NCBI RefSeq assembly: GCF_018069895.1
Contig: NZ_JAGQDH010000001.1
Coordinates: 1 to 64,000, forward strand
DNA length: 64,000 bases
Direction: 5' to 3'
Origin: Roseovarius autotrophicus
GTDB lineage: Bacteria > Pseudomonadota > Alphaproteobacteria > Rhodobacterales > Rhodobacteraceae
Shown: positions 8,777-18,171 of the stretch, in pieces
Layout: every line of letters starts with the position of its first letter
Numbering within the stretch: position 1 is the first letter of the stretch
Program-made: the position numbers and the translations under genes
The notes under the pieces: generated by a model
Database searches by the model: none
Told to the model about the DNA's origin: nothing
What the model saw: only the letters and a program-made list of their open reading frames with translations

Positions 8777-11092
8777 TCAGAAATTGGTGCGTGCCGTCAG
8801 GTTGAAACTTTGCTCGCGGTCCCCCGGTTCGGATTTGAGGACATTGGAAAAATCCATTCGGATCGGCCCGAACGGCGAATTCCAGAACAGCGACAACCCG
8901 ATCACGTGGCGCGGTTCAAAGCTGGTGGAATCAAGTGGCAGAACTGCCGACCCCTTGTCGCCGATTCCCCAGATCGAGCCGATATCGTAGAATGCCCCGC
9001 CCGTGATGCCGAATTCTTCCGGCAAGCCGATCGGGAATTCTGCCTCGAACTTGAGCGCGGCGAAATAGTCGCCGCCAAGATGCTCGTCGCCCTCGACCGG
9101 CCCCATGCCGTTGCTGTCAAAGCCCCGCATGACCGATGTGGCAAAGCGGTCCAGAAAGCGACTGTTCTGCCCGCTGTTGAACTGGATCGCCCCGGCCTCG
9201 AATATGGCGCGCAGCGTCACCTCTTCGCGGAACACGTCGGTTTCCGCGACAGCGCGCGCGGTGGTCTTGATGAACTCGTTGTCGCCGCCGATCCCGGCGA
9301 ATTCCTGCCCGAAGGACAACAGAACGCCCGCCTTGGGATTGAGGCCCTTGCGGCGGGTGTCATAGATGAACTCGTAGCCTGCGGAACTTGTCCAGAGGCC
9401 GCCTCGGGCGATATCGTTCTGAAGGATACCCGACGTTCCCTTGTAGTTGGACATTTCGCTGTAGCCGACGTTGTAGAACACGCCAAAGCGTGTGTTTTCG
9501 CCGGTCGGGAAGGTCAGGCTGGGGCGGAACACGCCGATCGCCGTGTCGAACAGGCTGTTGTCGCGTTCGGTTTCGCGGAATGCGAAATCCAGACCAAGGG
9601 CGACATCGCGGCCCAGAAAGGCCGGTTCGACAAAACCGATATTGTAGTTGATGTTGTCTGCCGTGCCGAGAATATTGAAGGTCAACTGCTGGCCGCGGCC
9701 AAGGAAATTGCGCTCGGAAAAGCCGAACTGAAGGCCAAGGCCGCTATCTGTCGAGAAGCTGGCACCCACCGAGACCGACCCGGTCGTGGTTTCCTCGACA
9801 TCGGCCTTGATGATCACCTGATCGGGGCGCGAGCCCTCGCGGGCGTTTACATCGACATTTGCGAAGAATCGCAGCGCGCGGATGCGTTCGGCCGCCTGCC
9901 GGATGGCGCGCGGGTTGAACGGATCGCCTTCTGCGGTGTCGAACTGGCGCCGGATCACGCGGTCAAGCGTGGTGGTGTTGCCTTCTATGTCGATGCGCTC
10001 GACAAAGACGCGGGGGCCGCGGAGCAACACGAATTCCAGATCGAGCGTCAGGTCGCGCTCATTGCGGGTGACGCGCGGCTCGATGCGCAGGAAATCGACG
10101 CCGTTACTGACCGCAAGCCGTTCCATCCGCGCTATGGAGTTTTCCACCAGCGTCGGCGAATAGATTACGCCGGGGCGGATCTTGAGCGTGTCGTGATATT
10201 CGGCGGCATCGACGCCGGGAAACTCGCTGACCGTGGTGATCTCGCCAAAGCGGAACTGCTGGCCTTCCTGCACGGTGAAGGTGATGAAATAGGCGTCCCG
10301 TTCGCGTGCCAACTCGGCATTGACGCCGGTCACGCGAAAATCGACATAGCCGCGCGAGTTGTAGAAATCGGTCAGCACTTGCCGGTCGAAATTCACCCGG
10401 TCCTCGACAAAGCTGTCGCGCTGGATCAGGGCGCGCAGGAGGCCCGTCTGCTTGCTCTGGATCACGCGGCGCAGGCGGCGGTCCGAGAAGGCGCGGTTGC
10501 CCGAAAAGCCGATCCGCTGCACCTCGATGCCACGCCCCTCGAATATCTCGAACACGAGATCGACGCGGTTATCGCTGCGGCGGATCACCTTGGGGGTCAC
10601 GCGCGCCGCCACGCGGCCGTTCTGGGCATAGGCTTCGGCAATCGTGGCCGCGTCGCGCTCGGCCTGCGTGGGGCTGAATACCTGACGCGCCCGGCTCTGG
10701 ATGAACCCGCCAAGCGCGTCGTCCTTGATGCGGTTGTTGCCCTCGAAGGCGATCCGGTTGATCGTCGGGAACTCTGTCACGCGGATGAGCAGCGTGTTGC
10801 CGCGCGGCTCAAGCTCGACCGTCTCGAAAAGTCCCGATGCAAGAATGCGTTGATAGGCGTCGTTGAGTTGCCCCTGGCTGAGCGACTCGCCGCGCGTAAT
10901 GCCGGCAAAGGACAGGATCGTCGCCCCTTCGATCCGTTGATTGCCCTCGATCGCCACATCCGAGAAGCGGTAGTCTTGCGCGTTTGCGGCACTCCAGACA
11001 CCCGGCAGGGCCATCGACAGCGCAAGGACAACGGCAGCAATCAGGCGCTTGAAACCAGCGGCCCTGAGGCGCGCCGCAAAAAATCCGCTCAT
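8777..11092 (-). CDS. bamA: outer membrane protein assembly factor BamA
   Basis: A 771-residue Omp85 protein that inserts beta-barrel proteins into the outer membrane. A signal peptide ending near ANAQ (about residue 39) is followed by five POTRA domains, each with its GN-R-I pattern (for example IEGNQRIEG and FEGNNRIKD). The C-terminal barrel carries the conserved VRGF-like MRGFDSNGMGP and the terminal signature ending in TNF with a C-terminal Phe. Essential in Gram-negative bacteria by family knowledge. The intramembrane protease gene rseP that often precedes bamA is absent here. Confidence 0.97.
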   Translation of the reverse strand: MSGFFAARLRAAGFKRLIAAVVLALSMALPGVWSAANAQDYRFSDVAIEGNQRIEGATILSFAGITRGESLSQGQLNDAYQRILASGLFETVELEPRGNTLLIRVTEFPTINRIAFEGNNRIKDDALGGFIQSRARQVFSPTQAERDAATIAEAYAQNGRVAARVTPKVIRRSDNRVDLVFEIFEGRGIEVQRIGFSGNRAFSDRRLRRVIQSKQTGLLRALIQRDSFVEDRVNFDRQVLTDFYNSRGYVDFRVTGVNAELARERDAYFITFTVQEGQQFRFGEITTVSEFPGVDAAEYHDTLKIRPGVIYSPTLVENSIARMERLAVSNGVDFLRIEPRVTRNERDLTLDLEFVLLRGPRVFVERIDIEGNTTTLDRVIRRQFDTAEGDPFNPRAIRQAAERIRALRFFANVDVNAREGSRPDQVIIKADVEETTTGSVSVGASFSTDSGLGLQFGFSERNFLGRGQQLTFNILGTADNINYNIGFVEPAFLGRDVALGLDFAFRETERDNSLFDTAIGVFRPSLTFPTGENTRFGVFYNVGYSEMSNYKGTSGILQNDIARGGLWTSSAGYEFIYDTRRKGLNPKAGVLLSFGQEFAGIGGDNEFIKTTARAVAETDVFREEVTLRAIFEAGAIQFNSGQNSRFLDRFATSVMRGFDSNGMGPVEGDEHLGGDYFAALKFEAEFPIGLPEEFGITGGAFYDIGSIWGIGDKGSAVLPLDSTSFEPRHVIGLSLFWNSPFGPIRMDFSNVLKSEPGDREQSFNLTARTNF

Positions 11093-11173
11093 CGATCAAA
11101 CCCAGTCAGACATCCCATTGACCGAAGTCACTACCCCGTCTGCCAAGGCTTGTCAAAACGCGAATCCGTCGTC

Positions 11174-11299
11174 TCAGAACCCGCTCAGATAGCTTGCCGC
11201 TATCAGCGCCACCGCCAGTGCGGCGAGAAAAAGCAGAAGATCGGCATTGAGCCCCAAGAGCACTGACGCCCCGCGATAGCCGTCCTTGATCTGTCGCAT
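11174..11299 (-). CDS. 41-residue single-span membrane protein
   Basis: A short gene with ATG at 11299 and TGA at 11174, preceded by a good ribosome-binding site (AAAGGAGTGAACC). The product begins MRQIKDGYRGASVLLGLNAD and continues as one hydrophobic helix from about residue 20 to 37, ending SYLSGF. The basic N-terminus suggests it stays in the cytoplasm with the helix in the inner membrane. It sits between the aminotransferase and bamA, on the same strand. No family is recognised. The start site and composition make it look real rather than chance. Confidence 0.65.
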   Translation of the reverse strand: MRQIKDGYRGASVLLGLNADLLLFLAALAVALIAASYLSGF

Positions 11300-11385
11300 G
11301 GTTCACTCCTTTCGGGCCCGGATTTCCGCTTCCGGGTCATACGGAAAGGACACTGCCTTTGCCTCGTGGCGGATTTTGGTAGGGA

Positions 11386-12555
11386 CTATGGCAATAATGG
11401 GGCGTTTCCTCGGCCCCGCGACACCATGAACGCCCCCAGCCGCGCCAGCCCTTCCTCGATATCGCCCGTGGCCTGCGCATAGGAAAACCGCAGCGTGCCC
11501 GCCCCGCGCGCAGGATCGAAATCAAGCCCCGGCGTCACGGCCACACCGGCATGTTCGAGGATCTCGGCGGCCAGAGCGCGGCTGTCATCGGTCAGGTGGC
11601 GCACATCGGCATAGACATAGAAGGCGCCATCAGGCGGCGCGATCCGGTCGAACCCGGCCTTTGGCAACCCCTCCAGCATCAGCGCCCGGTTGCGGGCGTA
11701 AACCGCCATGTTGGCCTCCAGCTCCGCGGTGCAGTCCATCGCCGCCAGGGCAGCGATCTGGCTGGCATGGGACGGGCAGATGAACAGGTTCTGCGCCAGT
11801 CGCTCGATGGTGCGGACATGGTCCTCGGGCACCACCATCCAGCCGATGCGCCAGCCGGTCATCGAGAAGTACTTGGAGAAGGAATTGATCACGTAACAGT
11901 CGTCGGTGATCTCGAGCGCGCTTGTGGCGCGCCCCTCATAGGTGATGCCGTGATAGATCTCGTCGCTGACAAAAGACGCGCCCGCCTCCTGCGCCGCACC
12001 GACAAGCGCCGCCAGGGCCGTTGCGTTCAGCATCGTGCCGCTCGGATTCGCGGGGCTCGCCACCAGCAGCCCGGCCAGATCGCGGCCTCTCAGATCTTCG
12101 GGCGCCGGCTGCAGGCGGTTTTCCGCCGAGGTTTCGATGTCCACCGCCACCAGATCGAGAGCGCGCAGGATCTGGCGATAGCTGGGATATCCCGGTGCGC
12201 CGATGCCGACCCGGTCGCCGGCGTCGAAAAGCGCGGTGAAGGCAAGGATGAAGGCCCCCGATGATCCCGGCGTGATCACCACGCGCGCGGGATCGAGATC
12301 GACGCCATACCAATCCTTGTAATGGCGCGCGATGCGCGCGCGCAGCGCGGGCAGGCCGAGCGCCACCGTATAACCGAGTGCGTCGTCTTCCATCGCCTGC
12401 GCCAGCGCCGCGCGCGCGCCTTCGGGCGCGGGCGTGCCTGGCTGGCCCACCTCCATATGGATGATGTGCTGGCCGGCCTCTTCGGCGCGGCGCGCCGCCT
12501 CCATCACGTCCATGACAATGAACGGGTCGACCTTGGATCGGCGGGCAGGGCGCAT
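11386..12555 (-). CDS. PLP-dependent class I aminotransferase
   Basis: A 389-residue fold-type I aminotransferase (aspartate aminotransferase-like). Seen: the GxxxP substrate loop VGQPGTPAP, TPGSSGAF for cofactor phosphate contact, ASPANPSGTM, SDEIYHGI, the cofactor lysine K228 in NSFSKYFSMTGWRIGW, and the C-terminal RFSYA arginine that binds the substrate carboxylate. Substrate cannot be told from sequence; relatives are annotated as aspartate, alanine or aromatic aminotransferases. It starts at ATG 12555 and faces the M48 protease gene divergently across a 61-base gap. Confidence 0.88.
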   Translation of the reverse strand: MRPARRSKVDPFIVMDVMEAARRAEEAGQHIIHMEVGQPGTPAPEGARAALAQAMEDDALGYTVALGLPALRARIARHYKDWYGVDLDPARVVITPGSSGAFILAFTALFDAGDRVGIGAPGYPSYRQILRALDLVAVDIETSAENRLQPAPEDLRGRDLAGLLVASPANPSGTMLNATALAALVGAAQEAGASFVSDEIYHGITYEGRATSALEITDDCYVINSFSKYFSMTGWRIGWMVVPEDHVRTIERLAQNLFICPSHASQIAALAAMDCTAELEANMAVYARNRALMLEGLPKAGFDRIAPPDGAFYVYADVRHLTDDSRALAAEILEHAGVAVTPGLDFDPARGAGTLRFSYAQATGDIEEGLARLGAFMVSRGRGNAPLLP

Positions 12556-12616
12556 TACATTCCTCCTCGATGCAGGGGTTTCGGCCCCGTTTCAACGGGA
12601 AAGGCGGCCAAGGTCA

Positions 12617-13948
12617 ATGCACAGCCTGCGCATATTCGCGGCCTTGATGCTCTTGAGCCTGACATTCGCGGCACCCGCCCGCGCCATCACGCTTCTGCGC
12701 GATCCCGATATAGAGCATGCTCTGCGCACTCTGGCCGCGCCCGTTCTGCGTGCCGCCGGTCTGAGCCCCGAGCGGGTGAACATTCTCATCCTCGATGCGC
12801 CCAGCCTCAACGCTTTCGTGGTCGATGCCGATAACATCTTCCTGCATTCGGGCCTGATCCAGCGGATGGAGACCCCAGCCATGCTGCAATCGGTGATCGC
12901 GCACGAGGCCGCCCATATCGCCAACGGTCACCTGATGCGCCGCCCGATCCACCTGCGCGATGCGCGCAATGCTGCCGCTCTTGGCATGATCCTGGCCGGG
13001 ATTGCCGGGGCGGCGACCGGCAGCGCCGAGCTTGGCGCGGGGGCGGCGGTTGGTCTTCAGGGGGCAGCGATCCGCAGTTTCTTTGCCCATACCCGCGCCG
13101 AGGAGAATGCCGCCGACGAAAGCGGGATGCGCTTTCTGCATCGTGCGGGCATCGACCTCAGTGGCGCCGTGCAGGTGATGGACCTGTTTACCGGGCAGGA
13201 ATCCCTCGCGCTGACCCGGCAGGACGCCTATGCACGCACGCATCCGCTGTCGCGTGACCGCATGCGCCGCATCCGGGCCCTGGCCGAGGCACAAGGTGCG
13301 CAGGCCGCCCCCGACCCGCAAGCTGATTACTGGTTCGCACGCGCCAAGGGCAAACTCTCGGCGTTTCAGCGTGATCCGAAATGGACGCTCACCCGTGCCG
13401 GCGAGTCGGGATTCGAGGATGTGAAACTGATGCGACAGGCGGTTGCGTTTCACCGCCAGGCCGATCTGGGCCGTGCGCTTCCGGCGATCGATGCGGCCAT
13501 CGCGCGCCGCCCGGACGACGCCTATCTTCACGAGTTGCGCGGCCAGATCCTGATGGAAAGCCGCCAGATCAAGGCCGCTGTCGCCGCTTACGCGCGCGCG
13601 GCCAATCTGGCCCCCCGCAACGCACTGATCCTCGGGTCATACGGGCGCGCGCTGCTGGCTGACGGGCAGGTGCGCGAGGCAGCGAAATTCCTGGAAAGCG
13701 CGCGCGCGCGCGACGGACGCGATTTCCGCGTGCTGCGCGATCTGGCGCAGGCCGAGGCGCAGCTTGGCAATCAGGGCATGGCCTCGGTTCTGACCGCCGA
13801 GCGGTATGCCATGGCGGGCCGTCTCAAGGATGCGCGCATCCACGCCGAACGTGCTTCGGGGATGCTGCCACAGGGGTCTCCCGGGTGGCGTCGCGCGCAG
13901 GATGTGCTACATGCTGCTCAGACAGCAGAAAAACGGAGCAAGAGATAG
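12617..13948 (+). CDS. exported M48-family zinc metalloprotease with TPR repeats (BepA-like)
   Basis: A 444-residue periplasmic protease of the BepA/YfgC type, which clears misassembled outer-membrane proteins. A signal peptide (hydrophobic to about residue 23, ending APARA) is followed by the zinc motif HEAAH at 96-100, with the third ligand glutamate in RAEENAADE (about 163). The C-terminal third is helical and TPR-like (ALPAIDAAIARRPDDAYLHEL and repeats). The ATG at 12617 is chosen because it starts the signal peptide. Its TAG shares a base with the GTG of the DsbA-like gene, so the pair is co-translated. Confidence 0.9.
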   Translation: MHSLRIFAALMLLSLTFAAPARAITLLRDPDIEHALRTLAAPVLRAAGLSPERVNILILDAPSLNAFVVDADNIFLHSGLIQRMETPAMLQSVIAHEAAHIANGHLMRRPIHLRDARNAAALGMILAGIAGAATGSAELGAGAAVGLQGAAIRSFFAHTRAEENAADESGMRFLHRAGIDLSGAVQVMDLFTGQESLALTRQDAYARTHPLSRDRMRRIRALAEAQGAQAAPDPQADYWFARAKGKLSAFQRDPKWTLTRAGESGFEDVKLMRQAVAFHRQADLGRALPAIDAAIARRPDDAYLHELRGQILMESRQIKAAVAAYARAANLAPRNALILGSYGRALLADGQVREAAKFLESARARDGRDFRVLRDLAQAEAQLGNQGMASVLTAERYAMAGRLKDARIHAERASGMLPQGSPGWRRAQDVLHAAQTAEKRSKR

Positions 13949-14700
13949 TGCCCTACCGCCTCAGCCTCACCGCCGCCCTTCTTGCCATGATCGTCGCGCT
14001 GCCCGCGCAGGCGCTTGAGATCGAGAATCTCGACGAAAGCGGGCGCGCCGCGCTGCGCGCCGAAATCCGTGCCTACCTGCTTGAAAACCCTGAGGTGATC
14101 ATGGAGGCGGTTGCCGTGCTCGAAGAGCGAGAGGCCGCCGGTCAGGCCGCAGCCGATGTGGATCTGGTGCGCGCCAATGCGGACGCGCTGTTCAATTCGC
14201 CTGGCGACTGGGTGGGAGGCAACCCCGACGGCGACATCACGCTCGTTGAGTTCATGGATTACCGGTGCAGCTTCTGCCGCCGCGCCGTGCCCGAAGTCGA
14301 GGGGCTGCTTGCCACGGATGGCAATATCCGCCTCATCCTAAAGGAATTCCCGATCCTCGGCGAGGAGTCCGTCGCCGCGTCGCGCTTTGCCATCGCCACG
14401 AAGATCGTCGCCGGCGATGACGCCTACAAATCCGTGCATGACGCGCTCATGAGCTATACCGGCTCGATGAACACGGCGGGCTTTACCCGGCTGGCCGATG
14501 CGCTCGGGCTTGATGCCAGCGCGATTGTGGCAGAGATGGACAACGATGCTGTGACTGCGGTGATCGCCGCGAACCACGCCCTCGCACAGCGCCTGCGCAT
14601 CAGCGGCACCCCCTCTTTCGTCATGGGCGAGCACATGCTGCGCGGTTACCTGCCGCAGGCGCAGATGCAGGCCATCGCAGACGAGATCCGCACCAACTGA
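13948..14700 (+). CDS. DsbA-family thiol oxidoreductase (ScsC/Com1-like)
   Basis: A 250-residue exported protein starting at GTG 13948, which overlaps the upstream TAG (TAGTG). After the signal peptide (to about residue 22) comes a short helical N-terminal domain (RAEIRAYLLENPEVIMEA) as in ScsC/Com1 relatives. A thioredoxin domain follows with the redox motif C107-S-F-C110 in MDYRCSFCRR, and the cis-Pro in ISGTPSFVMG. The N-terminal domain in relatives drives oligomerisation, so an isomerase-like role in the periplasm is possible. Coupling with the M48 protease links disulfide handling to outer-membrane quality control, by inference. Confidence 0.88.
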   Translation: MPYRLSLTAALLAMIVALPAQALEIENLDESGRAALRAEIRAYLLENPEVIMEAVAVLEEREAAGQAAADVDLVRANADALFNSPGDWVGGNPDGDITLVEFMDYRCSFCRRAVPEVEGLLATDGNIRLILKEFPILGEESVAASRFAIATKIVAGDDAYKSVHDALMSYTGSMNTAGFTRLADALGLDASAIVAEMDNDAVTAVIAANHALAQRLRISGTPSFVMGEHMLRGYLPQAQMQAIADEIRTN

Positions 14701-14715
14701 GCCGCGGCGCCGCGC

Positions 14716-16023
14716 TCAGAGCTTGCGGATCTTCAGCCGGGTGATGCGGTTGTCCTTGCGCGCCAGCACCTGAAACCGGAAGCCGTGGAAGATGAACACC
14801 TGATCGACTGCCGGGATCATCTGTGCCTCGTGGATGACCAGTCCGGCGACGGTATTGGCCGCGTCGTCGGGCAGCGACCAGTCATTCGCGCGGTTGAGGT
14901 CGCGAATCGTCATCGCCCCTTCCACCAGATAATCCCCCTCGGGGGTGCGCCGCAGGATATGGTCGGCCTCGATGTCGAATTCGTCGGCGATCTCGCCGAC
15001 GATCTCTTCGAGGATATCTTCGAGCGTGATCAACCCCTGAAGCGAGCCGTATTCGTCCACCACCAGCGCAAAATGGCTGCGCATCCGCAGGAACTGGCGC
15101 ATCTGGTCGTCCAGCGTGGTGGTTTCGGGCACGAAATAGGGTTTGCGCGCGATCGCGCGCACGTCGAAATCATCGAGCGCGGCGGCGCCCTTGTCGCTGC
15201 TTGTCACAAGGCCGTGGATGGCGCGCAGCACGTCGCGCGCATGAACCACGCCGATGATGTTGTCGGGATCGCCCAGATAGAGCGGCAAGCGGGTGTGGTT
15301 GCTTTTCAGGCATTGATCGAGGATTGCCTGCGGATCGGCCTCGGCGTCGATCATCTCGATGCGCGAGCGGTGGAGCATGATCTCTTCAACCGCACGCTCG
15401 TCGAGATCGAGCGCCCCAAGAATGCGGTCGCGGTCCTCCTTCTCGACCACGCCCTCGGAATGGCCCAGATAGAGCGCGCCGGCGATTTCCTCGCGCACGG
15501 CAAGGATATGGCTGTCGGGATCGGCCTGCACACCGAAACCGCTCAGGATCAGCCGCACCAGCCAGCGCACGGCCCCCACGACCGGATCAAAGACGCGGAT
15601 CACCCAGACGATCAGCGGCGCGGTGCGCGCCGCGGCGGTCTCGGCATTGGTGATGGCATAGGTCTTGGGCAGAACCTCGGCAAAGATCAGCACCAGCAGC
15701 GTCATCACGAGCGTCGCCACGACGACGCCGCTTTCCCCGAAAAGCCGGGTGAAAAGCGCGGTTGCCAGAGAGGCGGCGAGGATGTTGACAAGGTTGTTGC
15801 CCAGAAGCACCGAGCCGATGAGCCGCTCGTTGTCCTCGGTGATGCGCAGCGCCGTGTCGGCCCCGGCCGAGCCTTTCTCGGCCTGCGCGCGCAGCTTGGC
15901 GCGAGAGGCCGCCGTCAACGCCGTCTCGCTTCCCGAGAAGAACCCGGACAGCACCAGCAGCCCGAAGATCGAGGCCACGGTGATCCAGAAGGTCAGGTCA
16001 AGAAGGGTGTCGCTCGCATTCAT
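14716..16023 (-). CDS. HlyC/CorC family (CNNM-type) transporter with CBS pair
   Basis: A 435-residue membrane protein of the 'hemolysin-related' CorB/CNNM family, implicated in magnesium or cobalt efflux. The N-terminal CNNM domain has several membrane spans (residues about 10-150, with FFSGSETALTAAS and IFAEVLPKTYAI, both family hallmarks). A tandem CBS pair (about 200-325) and a C-terminal CorC_HlyC domain (GDYLVEGAMTIRDLN) follow. The old name hemolysin is historical. The ATG at 16023 is well placed before the first span. It stands alone, facing the DsbA-like gene. Confidence 0.92.
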   Translation of the reverse strand: MNASDTLLDLTFWITVASIFGLLVLSGFFSGSETALTAASRAKLRAQAEKGSAGADTALRITEDNERLIGSVLLGNNLVNILAASLATALFTRLFGESGVVVATLVMTLLVLIFAEVLPKTYAITNAETAAARTAPLIVWVIRVFDPVVGAVRWLVRLILSGFGVQADPDSHILAVREEIAGALYLGHSEGVVEKEDRDRILGALDLDERAVEEIMLHRSRIEMIDAEADPQAILDQCLKSNHTRLPLYLGDPDNIIGVVHARDVLRAIHGLVTSSDKGAAALDDFDVRAIARKPYFVPETTTLDDQMRQFLRMRSHFALVVDEYGSLQGLITLEDILEEIVGEIADEFDIEADHILRRTPEGDYLVEGAMTIRDLNRANDWSLPDDAANTVAGLVIHEAQMIPAVDQVFIFHGFRFQVLARKDNRITRLKIRKL

Positions 16024-16141
16024 TGGTCACATTCCCTTGTCGCGTGGCGCGGTTATGGGGGTTTGCGCCCATGCGATCAAGGCGGCGGGCGCGCCCCGGT
16101 GTCACCCTTCCTGAATGGTCACGTCGCGACGCGGGCCGATG

Positions 16142-17305
16142 TCATGCCCACTCGCCGGTAAAGCCCTTCGGGATCAGCAGCATGTCCCGATCCAGATCGT
16201 GCACGTCGCGCCGGCCGCACAGCCCCATCGATTTGTCGAGTTCGTCGCGGATCAGCTCGAGTGCGCGTGTCACTCCCGCCTCGCCCAAGGCGCCCAGCCC
16301 GTAGACGAAGCTGCGTCCGACATAGGTGGCTCTGGCGCCAAGGGCGAGCGCCTTGAGCACGTCCTGACCCGAGCGGATGCCGCTGTCGAGATGCACCTCG
16401 ATTCTGTCGCCGACCGCCTCGACAATCTCGGGCAGGGCGCGGATGGACGAAAGCGCGCCGTCAAGCTGCCGCCCGCCATGGTTCGACACGATGATGGCGT
16501 CGGCGCCCACATTGAGCGCCTCGCGCGCATCGCGCACATCCATGATCCCCTTGATGATGAGCGGGCCGTCCCACATTTTGCGAAACACCCGGATACGGTC
16601 CCAGTCGAGTGCCTGATCGAACGCTTCAGCCGTCCATGCGCTCAACGAGGAGGGGTCCGTCACCCCCTTGGCATGGCCGACGATATTGCCGAAAAACCGC
16701 CGCTTGGTGCCCAGCATCCCAAGGCCCCAGTGCACCTTGGTCATCATGTTGGCGACGGATTTCATGGTGAGCTTGGGCGGGGCGGAAAGCCCGTTTTTCA
16801 GATCCTTGTGGCGCTGCCCAAGCATTTGCAGGTCCACCGTGATCATCGCCGCCGAGCAGTTCGCCGCCTTCGCGCGGTCGAACAGGCGTTGCATGAAATC
16901 ATCGTCCTTGAGGGTGTAGACCTGAAACCAGAACGGTTTTTCGGTGTGCTCGGCCACGTCCTCGATGGAGCAGATCGACATGGTCGAGAGGGTGAACGGC
17001 ACACCGAACTTCTCTGCGGCGCGGGCCGCCTTGATCTCGCCATCGGCGCATTGCATCCCCGTCAGCCCGACAGGGGCCAGGCCCACCGGCATCGCCACCT
17101 TCTGGCCGATCATCGTCGTCGCCAGATTGCGGCCCGTCATGTCGATGGCAACGCGCTGCCTGAGGTGCAGCTTTTCGAAATCGGTGGTGTTCTCGCGGAA
17201 TGTCTGTTCGGTCCAACTGCCCGATTCCGCGTAATCGTAAAACATCTTGGGGACGCGGCGACGGTAGATCTGCTTGAGATCGTCGATGCAGGTGATGACG
17301 GGCAT
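16142..17305 (-). CDS. lldD: FMN-dependent L-lactate dehydrogenase
   Basis: A 387-residue alpha-hydroxy-acid-oxidising flavoprotein. Motifs: PVGLAPVGLTGM for FMN binding, the active-site SNHGGRQLDGALSS with the catalytic histidine and arginine, and HLDSGIRSGQDVLKALALGA for FMN phosphate. These enzymes oxidise L-lactate to pyruvate and feed electrons to the respiratory chain at the inner membrane. The start is placed at ATG 17305, behind GGAG, because the longer frame adds residues unlike the family. Related enzymes act on other 2-hydroxy acids such as glycolate or mandelate, so the substrate is probable, not certain. No lactate permease is adjacent. Confidence 0.88.
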   Translation of the reverse strand: MPVITCIDDLKQIYRRRVPKMFYDYAESGSWTEQTFRENTTDFEKLHLRQRVAIDMTGRNLATTMIGQKVAMPVGLAPVGLTGMQCADGEIKAARAAEKFGVPFTLSTMSICSIEDVAEHTEKPFWFQVYTLKDDDFMQRLFDRAKAANCSAAMITVDLQMLGQRHKDLKNGLSAPPKLTMKSVANMMTKVHWGLGMLGTKRRFFGNIVGHAKGVTDPSSLSAWTAEAFDQALDWDRIRVFRKMWDGPLIIKGIMDVRDAREALNVGADAIIVSNHGGRQLDGALSSIRALPEIVEAVGDRIEVHLDSGIRSGQDVLKALALGARATYVGRSFVYGLGALGEAGVTRALELIRDELDKSMGLCGRRDVHDLDRDMLLIPKGFTGEWA

Positions 17306-17418
17306 GGGCGGCACTCCGGAAATTGGTAAGATCGCCTTACCAGCATGGTGCCGCGCGCGCAATCGCTGCGGTTGCCGCCGCTTCTCTGGCTCTCGCTCGG
17401 CGGACCTGCCTCACGCCC

Positions 17419-18078
17419 TCAGGAAGCGAACAGCGGCTGCGCTTCGCGCAGAACGGTATAGGTCAGAAGCGCGGCGCCGATCGGGGGCACATGCAGAAAC
17501 AGGGTCAGCCCCAGCGTCACGATGGTCAGCCGCAACGGCACCGAGGGGATGGCGGGCAGGTTGCCCGGTTCGAGCGCGCCGCTGGCCCAGCTATCCGTGA
17601 CCGCCATGGTGCGCCTGTTGCGCGCCTCGGCCAGGATCTCGGCCGAGAGCCTGGGTGCGGTCGCGGACAGCAGGTCAAAGCTGCGGTCGATCAGCGCGCT
17701 GCCCACAGGTTCTGCCGCCGGGCCACGCAGGATCGCGTCAAACGGCAGATAGCCCTGCACCCGCTCGATGGCGCGGTTCAGCAGCTCGGAATAGGCTGAG
17801 GGGTCAAAGGCCGCGCGGCGCTTGCGTGCGGGCGCCCCGACCGCGATGACAAGGTAATGCGGGTTATCCTCGTGGGCGGGCGGCAGCCAGCCAAGCGCGA
17901 AGCGCACGCGCTCGCGGTCGATGAGCGCGATGTCATCGCCATCCCATGTCAGCCGACGCACCTGGGTCGCCAATGCCAGCGACGCGATGTCGAATTCCTC
18001 GACAATGTCGGGAAAGCCCATCTGCGGGGGTGCATGGTATTCCAGAGCAGCGATCTCGCCGAAATTCTGCCTGTTCAT
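17419..18078 (-). CDS. unknown membrane-anchored protein A
   Basis: A 219-residue protein that I cannot assign. The first 170 residues are soluble and mixed in character, including ERVRFALGWLPP and a basic patch PARKRRAAF. The C-terminus has a likely hairpin of hydrophobic segments (TIVTLGLTLFL and IGAALLTYTVL) preceded by PLRL. The gene about 1 kb upstream on the same strand (19094-19945) has a very similar C-terminal arrangement. The two flank a lytic transglycosylase gene. A tail-anchored inner-membrane protein is the best description. Confidence 0.7.
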   Translation of the reverse strand: MNRQNFGEIAALEYHAPPQMGFPDIVEEFDIASLALATQVRRLTWDGDDIALIDRERVRFALGWLPPAHEDNPHYLVIAVGAPARKRRAAFDPSAYSELLNRAIERVQGYLPFDAILRGPAAEPVGSALIDRSFDLLSATAPRLSAEILAEARNRRTMAVTDSWASGALEPGNLPAIPSVPLRLTIVTLGLTLFLHVPPIGAALLTYTVLREAQPLFAS

Positions 18079-18171
18079 CTGCGGCCCCTTGGCTCATGCA
18101 TGATCGTCATTATGGGAATTCGTTTAACCGCTTGCCAAACTGATGCTTCCAACCCGTCACGTCCGGTGCCG

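Noticed and set aside
8669-11266. An 865-codon plus-strand frame opposite bamA
   Set aside because: Composition is that of a reverse-frame shadow; bamA on the other strand has complete POTRA and barrel motifs.
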